Source: Microcoleus vaginatus_C
Lineage (GTDB): Bacteria; Cyanobacteriota; Cyanobacteriia; Cyanobacteriales; Microcoleaceae
Strand: one strand, 5' to 3'
Assembly: GCA_040004035.1 (NCBI GenBank)
Contig: JAMPLN010000001.1
Length of the DNA: 64,000 nt
A model generated the notes under the pieces. It saw nothing but the letters and a program-made list of their open reading frames with translations. It had not been told where the DNA came from and made no database searches. The translations under genes and the position numbers were made by a program. Each line of letters begins with the position of its first letter. Position 1 is the stretch's first letter. This document shows positions 27,797-35,362 of this stretch, piece by piece.

Positions 27797-27970
27797 AAAT
27801 GTTGCTCCCAAACTTTAGACTATAAAAAAAATTCAGAATTAAATGTAAAAAAATTGAATTCTGAATTGTTTAACTTTAACCTGTGACAGGGATTAGGCAG
27901 AAATTAGAAGGCAGAAGGCAGAATTAAATCGAGTTCAGCCTTCTAGTTTCTAGCTGATACCTGCGATCGC

Positions 27971-29395
27971 CTATACGTTAGCAGAAGATGTTGGCATCGC
28001 ACTCATTTTCTCTAAATCTAGAACTTTTGCCAAGTCTTCTGCACTCATTAAACCCCTTTCTAGCACAATTTGTCGCAAAGATTTGCCTGTTTCTAGAGAT
28101 TCTTTGGCGACGGCGGCGGCGTTGAGATAGCCGATGTGAGTGTTGAGGGCGGTAACGAGGGCGAGACTACCTTCAGCATAAGCGAGACACCGATCGCCCT
28201 TAGCTTCAATTTTTTCGAGGCATTGTGTAGTCAATGCGCTGATGGTATTGCCCAAAATTTCGATGCTGTGAATGAGATTGTAGGCAATCAGGGGCATCAT
28301 CACGTTCAATTCTAATTGTCCGGCTTGGGCGGCAAGGGCGATCGCGCTATCGTAACCCATAACTTGAAAACAAACCATCGATGTCATTTCTGCCATCACA
28401 GGATTGTATTTTCCCGGCATAATGGACGAACCAGGTTGCACAGGAGGCAGTTGAATTTCTTTCAAACCCGTTTTCGGCCCGGAGTCCATCAAACGCAAGT
28501 CATGGGACATTTTAACGCAATCCTGAGCGAGATTTCGCAGTGCACCGGAGACATTTACAAATGGTGCCATACTCTGCATAGCAGCCATTAAATGCTTTGC
28601 TGGTTTCAGGGGGTGGTCGATTAATTCGGAGAGAATTTCAGCAACTTTTTGACAGTATTCAGGGTGAGTATTTAAGCCTGTTCCTGCCGCACTTCCCCCC
28701 AATCCCAGCGATGTCAAATCATCGGATGCCCTGTCAATTCTCAAGGTATGTTCTCTGAGAATTTGCGCCCAAGCGCCGAAGGTATCGCCGAGTCGAACCG
28801 GTACGGCATCTTGCATATGAGTGCGGCCGGATTTAACAATATCTTTGAATTCTTCTGCTTTGTTTTCTAGGGCGACTACGGCATCCGACAAAGCCGGAAA
28901 AAGAGTCTTTTCTAACGCCAACAATCCGCCGATCCGAATCGCAGTCGGAATCACATCATTTGTTGATTGACCGTAGTTTACATGATCGTTAGGACTAACG
29001 CGCTTGTAGTTGCCTTTTTCATCGCCCATAATTTCCAAAGCGCGATTTGAAAGAACTTCATTAACATTCATGTGGTGAGAAGTTCCGGCGCCGGCTTGGT
29101 AGACATCAACTACAAATTGATCGCGCAATTTGCCAGCTAGGATTTCATCTGCTGCTTGAACAATTGCTTGACTGATATCTTGGGGAATGCAGCCGAGTTC
29201 GCCATTGGCGATCGCCGTTGCTTTTTTAATTAAAACACAAGCATCAACGTATGTTGATAAAGGCTTAATGCCGCTAATTGGGAAATTTTCAACTGCGCGC
29301 AGGGTTTGGATGCCGTAGTAGACATTAGATGGGATTTGTTTGTCTCCCATCGAGTCGCTTTCGGTGCGATAGGTTGCGATTGGCTTTTGAGTCAT
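27971..29395 (-). CDS. aspA: Aspartate ammonia-lyase (fumarase/aspartase superfamily)
   Basis: A 474-residue enzyme expected to convert L-aspartate to fumarate and ammonia (or the reverse); class II fumarase is the alternative. N-terminal TYRTESDSMGDKQIPSNVYYGIQTLRAVENFPISG is typical of aspartases. Other motifs are GTSHHMNVNEVLSNRALEIMG, NDHVNYGQSTNDVIPTA, and LGLGGSAAGTGLNTHPEY. The SS-loop signature reads GSSIMPGKYNPVM; Y330 replaces the usual Val of GKVNP. ATG 29395 (MTQKPIATYR) was chosen because it gives the family length; the 56 codons upstream lie in a palindromic repeat. The gene stands alone on the minus strand. Confidence 0.85.
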   Translation of the reverse strand: MTQKPIATYRTESDSMGDKQIPSNVYYGIQTLRAVENFPISGIKPLSTYVDACVLIKKATAIANGELGCIPQDISQAIVQAADEILAGKLRDQFVVDVYQAGAGTSHHMNVNEVLSNRALEIMGDEKGNYKRVSPNDHVNYGQSTNDVIPTAIRIGGLLALEKTLFPALSDAVVALENKAEEFKDIVKSGRTHMQDAVPVRLGDTFGAWAQILREHTLRIDRASDDLTSLGLGGSAAGTGLNTHPEYCQKVAEILSELIDHPLKPAKHLMAAMQSMAPFVNVSGALRNLAQDCVKMSHDLRLMDSGPKTGLKEIQLPPVQPGSSIMPGKYNPVMAEMTSMVCFQVMGYDSAIALAAQAGQLELNVMMPLIAYNLIHSIEILGNTISALTTQCLEKIEAKGDRCLAYAEGSLALVTALNTHIGYLNAAAVAKESLETGKSLRQIVLERGLMSAEDLAKVLDLEKMSAMPTSSANV

Positions 29396-29799
29396 ATCGT
29401 CGGGTTTGTGATAATTAGGAATTGTGCAAACAGAACTTACGCACAGTTGGTCAGAAACCGGGTTTCTTGTCGAGGCATCTGTTTGAAAGGGTAGTTTTTT
29501 GTCAATAAACCCGGTTTCTGAAGGTTTTTGTGCGTCGTGGACTGGCAATTTTTTTGGTAACACGGCTGACGGGCGATCTTACTTTTCTGCGCCCGCAGGC
29601 AACTTTACAGTAATGCGTAAGTCCCGATCGTACAAAATTATCCCACATCTGAGGGTTCAATCTCAAATCTCAAATCTCCAATCGATTGACAGTTTGCCAA
29701 AGCTAAAATTAGTTGAGCGACAAGGGCGATCGCACGAAGACAAGGCGAGTCAGCTATAATCATACAAGTAAATCCATTTCACAAGAGTCTTAAACTCCC
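29396..29799. repeat. Spacer with nested palindromic repeat (CAGAAACCGGGTTT)
   Basis: A 14-bp perfect inverted repeat CAGAAACCGGGTTT (29452-29465) and its complement (29507-29520) is enclosed by a further pair ACGCACA (29439-29445) and TGTGCGT (29530-29536). CTTACGCA near 29436 is complemented by TGCGTAAG near 29613. Because the frame stays open through it, it falsely extends the aspartase gene. A related word (AACCTGGTTTCTGCGTC) is near 35225, so this is a dispersed element. The divergent promoters should lie between 29600 and 29790. Confidence 0.65.
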
Positions 29800-30249
29800 A
29801 TGAACAAACCAGCAAAAACTTTCAAACACCCGCTAAATATTTTGATAATCGGCTTAAGCGCCTTGGCAATTATTCCTGCTTCAGTCAAAGCTGTATCCCG
29901 CAATGTTCCCGCCACCAACAGCCTGGAAAAACCGGCGATTTTAATGAGTCAGCGCCAGCAGGAGATTCAGTTTAAGCGCGGTTCTAGTTCAGCGGAAGTA
30001 AAAGGAGGAGTAGCCCGCGGCGAAGTCATGATTTATCTGATTAACGCCAAAGAAGGTCAAACCATGAATGTTGAGATTCAATCTGTTGAGGGAAATGCTG
30101 CTTTTAAGGTTGTCGATCCGAATACAAACCCCGTAGCTGAAGGAGAAAAAAGCTGGTCTGGAGAATTGCCCCTGACGGGGCAATATCAGATAGTCGTCGG
30201 TACAGAACGAGGAGGCGCTAGTTACACTCTATCAGTTTCGATCAACTAA
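29800..30249 (+). CDS. Secreted hypothetical protein
   Basis: A 149-residue exported protein. The N-terminus has basic residues then a hydrophobic core (HPLNILIIGLSALAIIPASVKA), with a likely cleavage after VKA (about residue 32). The mature part is beta-rich: IQFKRGSSSAEVKGGVARGEVMIYLINAKEGQTMNVEI, then FKVVDPNTNPVAEGEKSWSGELPLTGQYQIVVGTERGGASYTLSVSI. That ending (GQYxIxVGTxRGxASYTLxVxI) is the pattern of small pre-peptidase-C-like periplasmic domains in cyanobacteria. Substrate unknown. ATG 29800 has no strong Shine-Dalgarno sequence. A GTGCGTCGC hairpin follows at 30257-30309. Confidence 0.78.
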   Translation: MNKPAKTFKHPLNILIIGLSALAIIPASVKAVSRNVPATNSLEKPAILMSQRQQEIQFKRGSSSAEVKGGVARGEVMIYLINAKEGQTMNVEIQSVEGNAAFKVVDPNTNPVAEGEKSWSGELPLTGQYQIVVGTERGGASYTLSVSIN

Positions 30250-30256
30250 TTGTATG

Positions 30257-30309
30257 GTGCGTCGCCACGAGATATTCAAGCTGCTTATAGATTGTTGGTA
30301 GCGACGCAC
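30257..30309. repeat. GTGCGTCGC hairpin element
   Basis: GTGCGTCGC at 30257-30265 pairs with GCGACGCAC at 30301-30309, right after the stop of the secreted-protein gene. A second copy of the same element (10-bp stem GGTGCGTCGC) is at 32495-32552 downstream of the next gene, so it is a dispersed repeat that may also end transcription. Confidence 0.65.
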
Positions 30310-30512
30310 TCTACGTTCTAGAGTAGTGGTGTAATTCCGAGTTTTTTACAGTGCCGAATTCTGTACTTTATCAGATAAAAGTCGAGTGTCTTTAACAATA
30401 AATATTAAACCATAATCGGGAAATTTGTAACAAAAATTCAAGTTCCAAATCGGGGAAAGTTGTTATAGTTGGTAGCACAAACAATTTTGCAGCAGGCGAA
30501 TTGCCAAAAATT

Positions 30513-32378
30513 ATGCCGCGTTACCAAACCCTAGATGATGTTACTACCCTCCAAGAGGCACTCGAAGGAATAATTGTTGAAGATTTAAAAAAGCTGTATG
30601 CACTGTTGTCGGGCGATCGCAAATTAACCCGCAAAGCTGACCTGGTTGCTGGGATTAAACAGCAAATGCAGGGAGAAAAACTTAAGCAAGTTTGGGCGCA
30701 ATTAGACGACCTGCAAAAAGCGGCCGTAGCGGAAGTTATACATGGGTCAGGTGGTGGCTATGATGCCGATGTATTTATGGCAAAATACGGACAACAACCA
30801 AACTGGGGAACAAGCGATCGCTATGGATATAACCGAGAACCCTCTCTACTATGCTTGTTCTTCTACGGCGCTGCGATACCCTACGATCTTGAAGAAAAAT
30901 TGCTGAAGTTTGTGCCAAAACCTCAAGCAACTCCCTTAAATCTGGTTGGGGATGTACTGCCAGATAATTTTATTGTTCGTGTACAAAAACCTAACTTTCG
31001 TACATCTCAAACAGAGGTATCCGAGTACGAACTTCCTTTGACAATTTTTGAAATGGAACGGGCAGCCCCAAAGGATTTGGAAGCAGTTTTGCGTCTGATT
31101 CAGTCGGGCAAAGTTGCCGTTAGTGAGAAAACCGCATTACCTGGTGCCGCAACTCTGAAAGCGATCGCCTCCGTATTGCAAGGGGGTGATTTTTATAACG
31201 ACGAACAGCGCCAAGCTACCTTGGAAAAGGGCGATATATTCTACGAGGTTGGTAACATCAAATCCTTTGCTTGGGCCGCGATCGCCCAAGCGAGCAAATT
31301 CGCCGAACTATCGGGCAAAAAGCTTGTTTTGACCAAAGCGGGACAGAAAGCTTTGCAAGAATCACCTGCCAAAGGATTACAGACAGCATGGAAGCGCTGG
31401 TTAAAAACAAACACTTTTGATGAATTTCGCCGCATTGATGCGATTAAAGGACAAACCGGCAAGGGCGCGCGCGGCATGACAGCGGTGGCGGGGCGGAGAG
31501 AGGCGATCGCCTCAAGGCTAGCAGAATGTCCTGTCGGTAAATGGGTTCTGTTTAGCGAATTTAGCAGATATATGTTGGCAACGGGCAATCGGTTTGAAGT
31601 AACGCGCGATCCCGACAATCTCTACATTTCTGAATTTGGGTATGGTAACTTAGGATATTCGGGCAGTCACGATTGGCATATTCTGCAAGAAAGATATATG
31701 CGCTGCCTGTTGTTTGAGTATGTTGCTACCCTGGGAATAATTGATGTTGCCTATGCCGATCCCTCCCTCCTACCCAGCGATTTTGACGATCTTTGGGGAA
31801 CGGACGATTTGAGATTTCTCAGTCGCTACGACGGCTTAATATCTTTTCGCTTGACAGCTTTGGGGGCTTACTGTTTGGGATTGACTCAAAATTACACCCC
31901 GCCAGCAATTGAGTTCCGTCAAACACTCCGCGTACTGCCCAATTTAGATATTGTTGTAGCAGGAGAAGGCATCGCGACATCAGATGCGATCGTCCTCGAT
32001 CTCTATGCTAAAAAAGTTTCCGATGTCGTCTGGCAACTCGATCGACAAAAGCTATTTACCGCCATTGAAGCCGGATACCCGCTAGCAGAATTTAAAGAAG
32101 TTTTAGAGACAAGAAGTATCGAACCGCTACCCGAAACCGTACAGCAATTTCTGACAGATGTTACAGAACGATCGAATAGTTTGCAAGATGCAGGAACTGT
32201 CAAGTTAATCGAATGTACAAACGCCCATTTAGCAGTGTTGATTGCCAATGATTCCCGTACCAAAAAATTCTGTCAGCTAGCGGGCGATCGCACTTTAGCA
32301 GTTCCATTATCTCAGGAAACTAAATTTCGCAACGCCCTGCGGCAAGTCGGCTACGTCTTACCCCAGCGGGATAAATAG
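30513..32378 (+). CDS. XPB-associated protein with Helicase_C_3-like domain
   Basis: A 621-residue soluble protein without Walker motifs. The C-terminal third (FRQTLRVLPNLDIVVAGEG, then LYAKKVSDVVWQLDRQKLFTAIEAG, EFKEVLETRSIEPLPETVQQFL and KFRNALRQVGYVLP) matches the 'XPB/Ssl2 N-terminal / Helicase_C_3' domain found in partner proteins of bacterial XPB helicases. The N-terminal part (ALEGIIVEDLKKLYALLSGDRKLTRKADLVAGI) is like a DNA-binding or SAP-like helix pair. It is followed on the same strand, after 344 bases of repeats, by the XPB gene itself, which strengthens the call. TTG 30501 is an alternative start; AGGCGA lies just before it. Confidence 0.82.
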   Translation: MPRYQTLDDVTTLQEALEGIIVEDLKKLYALLSGDRKLTRKADLVAGIKQQMQGEKLKQVWAQLDDLQKAAVAEVIHGSGGGYDADVFMAKYGQQPNWGTSDRYGYNREPSLLCLFFYGAAIPYDLEEKLLKFVPKPQATPLNLVGDVLPDNFIVRVQKPNFRTSQTEVSEYELPLTIFEMERAAPKDLEAVLRLIQSGKVAVSEKTALPGAATLKAIASVLQGGDFYNDEQRQATLEKGDIFYEVGNIKSFAWAAIAQASKFAELSGKKLVLTKAGQKALQESPAKGLQTAWKRWLKTNTFDEFRRIDAIKGQTGKGARGMTAVAGRREAIASRLAECPVGKWVLFSEFSRYMLATGNRFEVTRDPDNLYISEFGYGNLGYSGSHDWHILQERYMRCLLFEYVATLGIIDVAYADPSLLPSDFDDLWGTDDLRFLSRYDGLISFRLTALGAYCLGLTQNYTPPAIEFRQTLRVLPNLDIVVAGEGIATSDAIVLDLYAKKVSDVVWQLDRQKLFTAIEAGYPLAEFKEVLETRSIEPLPETVQQFLTDVTERSNSLQDAGTVKLIECTNAHLAVLIANDSRTKKFCQLAGDRTLAVPLSQETKFRNALRQVGYVLPQRDK

Positions 32379-32722
32379 TACACCTGATACTATTAGTGTC
32401 AAAAATTACCCGAAAACCTTTTTATCTTTCGTTTATAGCTGAGTCCAGATCCCCCTAAATCCCCCTTAAAAAGGGGGACTTTGAGTATTTGTAGGGTGCG
32501 TCGCTGGCGATAAATCCTAAAAAAAGATCGACAATCTCAATCGCGACGCACCTTGTAACATGGACTGGAGCAAATAAACCAAACTTTTCTGTTCTAACAA
32601 ACTTATTCCGTCTTCCTTCTTCCCTCTTCCGTCTTCCTTCTTCCGTCTTCCTTCTTCCTTCTTCCTTCTTCCCTCTTCCTTCTTCCCTCTTCCTTCTTCC
32701 TTCTTCCTTCTTCCTTCTTCTT
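32379..32722. repeat. Spacer: two hairpin repeats and a CTTCCTT heptanucleotide tract
   Basis: From left to right: CCCCCTT/AAGGGGG hairpin (32461-32477); GGTGCGTCGC/GCGACGCACC hairpin (32495-32552); then a pure pyrimidine tract of about 115 bases (32606-32721) built of 7-base units CTTCCTT, CTTCCCT and CTTCCGT. The tract runs right up to the ATG of the XPB gene, leaving no room for a Shine-Dalgarno sequence. The same heptamer tract occurs at 49209-49356. Confidence 0.85.
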
Positions 32723-34408
32723 ATGAATTATGTTCCCGAAAATGCTTTGATCGTGCAAAGCGATCGATCGATCTTACTAGAAGTTCACGCTCCCACAGCA
32801 CAACAGGCGCGAGAAGCGATCGCTCCCTTTGCCGAATTAATCAAAAGTCCCGAACACATCCACACCTATCGCATCACGCCCCTCAGCGTGTGGAATGCGC
32901 GGGCGGCGGGAATGCCAGTTGAAGACGCGATCGCAGCTTTGCGAAAATATGCCAAGTATCCCATTCCTGAGTCCGTAGCGCAGGAAATTGAACTGTTGGG
33001 GGCGCGGTATGGATTAACTGTAATTGAAAGAATCGATGCGGCTAGCCCCGATTTACAACTGCGAATTGCCGATTTTCCCCTAGCGGAATTGCTGGTACGG
33101 GACGATCGCGTCAAACCAATGTTGGGCAAGCGCATCTCGGATCTTTGCTTTCAAGTCGATGCCGGGAATCGCGGCGTACTCAAGCAAGCTTTACTAGCGG
33201 TTGGCTATCCGGCAGAAGATTTGGCTGGATATGTGGAGGGTGCCGAATTAGGGATTTCTTTGCGCGATCGTACTTTAGCGGATTTGCCCTTTAAGTTGCG
33301 TGCTTATCAACAAGAAGCAGCAGAGGCATTCTATCAGGACGGGGAGGTAAAAGGTGGAAGCGGGACGATCGTCCTACCGTGCGGGGCTGGTAAAACCATA
33401 GTCGGGATGTTAGCGATGAGTTTGGTAAAGCAAAAGACACTCATCCTCACCAGCAGTTTGACTTCAGTGCACCAGTGGCGCAGGGAAATATTAGACAAAA
33501 CGAGTTTAACTGAGGATGCGATCGCTGAGTACAGCAGTGTCACCAAACAGACGGCTGCTGTCACCCTATCGACTTACCAAATGCTAAGTTATCGATCGAA
33601 TAAAGATGATGAATTCCCGCATTTCGAGCTGTTTAATGCGGAATCATGGGGACTGATTATTTATGATGAAGTCCATCTATTACCTGCACCGATATTTCGG
33701 ATCACTGCTGAATTACAAGCACGACGCAGGTTAGGTTTAACTGCGACATTGATTCGCGAAGACGGGAAAGAAGGCGATGTATTCACGTTGATTGGGCCCA
33801 AGCGCTATGACGTACCTTGGCGCGAATTGGAAGGACAGGGATTTATTGCGACTGCGAATTGTACGGAAATCCGCGTCGCGCAAAATGAGGCGGAAAAAAT
33901 GGAATATGCCCTAGCGCCCCGCCGCAGCCAGTTTCGGATTGCTGCGGAAAATCCAGCTAAATTGGATGTGGTGCAAAGTTTGTTGCAAAAGGAGGCGGGA
34001 CACCGTATTTTAATTATTGGTGAGTATCTCGAACAGTTGGATGCGATCGCCAAAATTACCGAATTGCCTCTGATTACGGGGAAGACAAAACAGTCAGAGC
34101 GCGATCGGTTATACGAAGCATTCCGTCACAAAGAGATTCCCGGATTAATTCTATCTCGCGTTGGCAATTTTGCCGTCGATTTACCCGATGCCGATGTGTT
34201 GATTCAAGTATCGGGAAAGTATGGTTCTCGCCAAGAAGAAGCGCAGCGCCTCGGACGAATTCTCCGCCCCAAAGCCGACGGACACAATGCCAGCTTTTAT
34301 ACATTAGTATCGCTACAAACTTGCGAGGAAGATTTTGCCCGACACCGCCAACTATTCCTCACCGAACAGGGCTACAACTATCGCATAGAAGTTCAAGGCG
34401 AAGGTTAG
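32723..34408 (+). CDS. XPB/Rad25-type superfamily 2 DNA helicase
   Basis: A 561-residue SF2 helicase. An N-terminal damage-recognition-like part (about 1-185) precedes the motor. Q-like region LRAYQQEAAEAFY; Walker A PCGAGKT (K224); motif Ia LILTSSLTSVHQWRREI; DEVH box D315-H318; motif III LGLTATLIREDG; the XPB-typical region EYLEQLDAIAKITELPLITGKT; motif VI SGKYGSRQEEAQRLGRILRPK. XPB unwinds DNA with 3'-5' polarity in repair; the bacterial partner with a Helicase_C_3 domain is the gene before. A Bax1-like nuclease is not seen next to it. ATG 32723 has no ribosome-binding site because a CTTCCTT tract abuts it. It ends tail to tail with the next gene with no base between. Confidence 0.93.
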   Translation: MNYVPENALIVQSDRSILLEVHAPTAQQAREAIAPFAELIKSPEHIHTYRITPLSVWNARAAGMPVEDAIAALRKYAKYPIPESVAQEIELLGARYGLTVIERIDAASPDLQLRIADFPLAELLVRDDRVKPMLGKRISDLCFQVDAGNRGVLKQALLAVGYPAEDLAGYVEGAELGISLRDRTLADLPFKLRAYQQEAAEAFYQDGEVKGGSGTIVLPCGAGKTIVGMLAMSLVKQKTLILTSSLTSVHQWRREILDKTSLTEDAIAEYSSVTKQTAAVTLSTYQMLSYRSNKDDEFPHFELFNAESWGLIIYDEVHLLPAPIFRITAELQARRRLGLTATLIREDGKEGDVFTLIGPKRYDVPWRELEGQGFIATANCTEIRVAQNEAEKMEYALAPRRSQFRIAAENPAKLDVVQSLLQKEAGHRILIIGEYLEQLDAIAKITELPLITGKTKQSERDRLYEAFRHKEIPGLILSRVGNFAVDLPDADVLIQVSGKYGSRQEEAQRLGRILRPKADGHNASFYTLVSLQTCEEDFARHRQLFLTEQGYNYRIEVQGEG

Positions 34409-35053
34409 TTAGCGATCGATAAATTCTTGGTAAAACTGCTCATGCAAACCTAAGAAATTATCCATCCCCTCCTTTGTCAGATACCCGCTATTCTTACCAG
34501 TGTGCGGGTTTCTTACGTAGCTAGAAATGGTTTTTGAAACATTAGGATTCTCGCTCCACCTAATGTTGAACGCTGCATAATTTGGGAAAAAGGTCATTTC
34601 TGCATAAGCATCAATGTGGTCATGTATCCACCATGCCAATGCTGTCCAATCTTGAGTGCGTTCATAGTAAGGGATGAATGATGTAACAACAATACATACG
34701 GTTGCTCCCATATACCCCTGTGAATCTTTTACGTCCCAGATATGTTGTGCATAGTTGGACTCATTACTGGCACAGTTGTACTGATTTTTATTCTCTGCTC
34801 CTTTGGCGTTCACCGCACAAGAACGATAGGCTGAGCGGATACTAATCCGACCAAGCGCATCTTGAATGGGTTCAAGCACCCTCTCACACAAATTCTTTCC
34901 TGCTGCGATCGCCAAATCAGGATCGCTAGGAATGTTAGGGATACCTTCAATTTGAGAGATTTCTGAATAAAGAAACTCACGCATGAAAAAACTCTTAGAG
35001 AGTTGAACCCGTCCTAGCTCTTCCAAAGCTTTAACAGTTTGTGGCTTTCTCAT
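34409..35053 (-). CDS. Peptidase M15-like protein with altered zinc ligands
   Basis: A 214-residue protein. The segment LSKSFFMREFLYSEISQIEGIPNIPSDPDLAIAAGKNLCERVLEPIQDALG, then ISIRSAYRSCAVN, follows the order of M15A D,D-carboxypeptidases/phage endolysins ('FtlxEFxxSxxAxxxGIxNxP...LxxxVLxPlR...iSSGYRs'). In QHIWDVKDSQGYMGATVCIVV the first histidine is kept, but the aspartate ligand position appears as Cys. The last histidine ('FHIsW') reads AFNIRW. So it may be catalytically dead or bind another ligand. Resemblance is by eye and moderate. The start was set at ATG 35053 (MRKPQTVKALEEL); the frame upstream is not conserved-looking. Confidence 0.6.
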   Translation of the reverse strand: MRKPQTVKALEELGRVQLSKSFFMREFLYSEISQIEGIPNIPSDPDLAIAAGKNLCERVLEPIQDALGRISIRSAYRSCAVNAKGAENKNQYNCASNESNYAQHIWDVKDSQGYMGATVCIVVTSFIPYYERTQDWTALAWWIHDHIDAYAEMTFFPNYAAFNIRWSENPNVSKTISSYVRNPHTGKNSGYLTKEGMDNFLGLHEQFYQEFIDR

Positions 35054-35362
35054 AGAATGAACTACAGCAATTAGAGGTGAATAGCTTAATGTTAAACACT
35101 GGCAGATAATTGAGAAGCATTGTTGCAGCCAAAAGCGAAGCCAGCTAACTGATAATTGTACCACATCTGCGGTACTTTACATGATAAAGGCTAAAAATAT
35201 TGTTATGCAGTATGTCCGTAAAAAACCTGGTTTCTGCGTCCAGGAGTATCAATTAGGAAATTAAATCTAAAAAGCAACAAGTGCAGAATATCTGGCAACC
35301 ATCGGAATTATACTCTCTAACATCCTGCTACACTATTAATAACCGCATCCTCACCCACATTT
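35054..35362. other. Intergenic, no gene seen
   Basis: 309 bases between divergent genes; it must hold both promoters. The only repeat-like word is AAAACCTGGTTTCTGCGTC near 35222, related to the palindromic repeat at 29452. A 75-codon frame starting at 35281 runs through into the WD40 gene in another phase and has no support. Confidence 0.5.
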
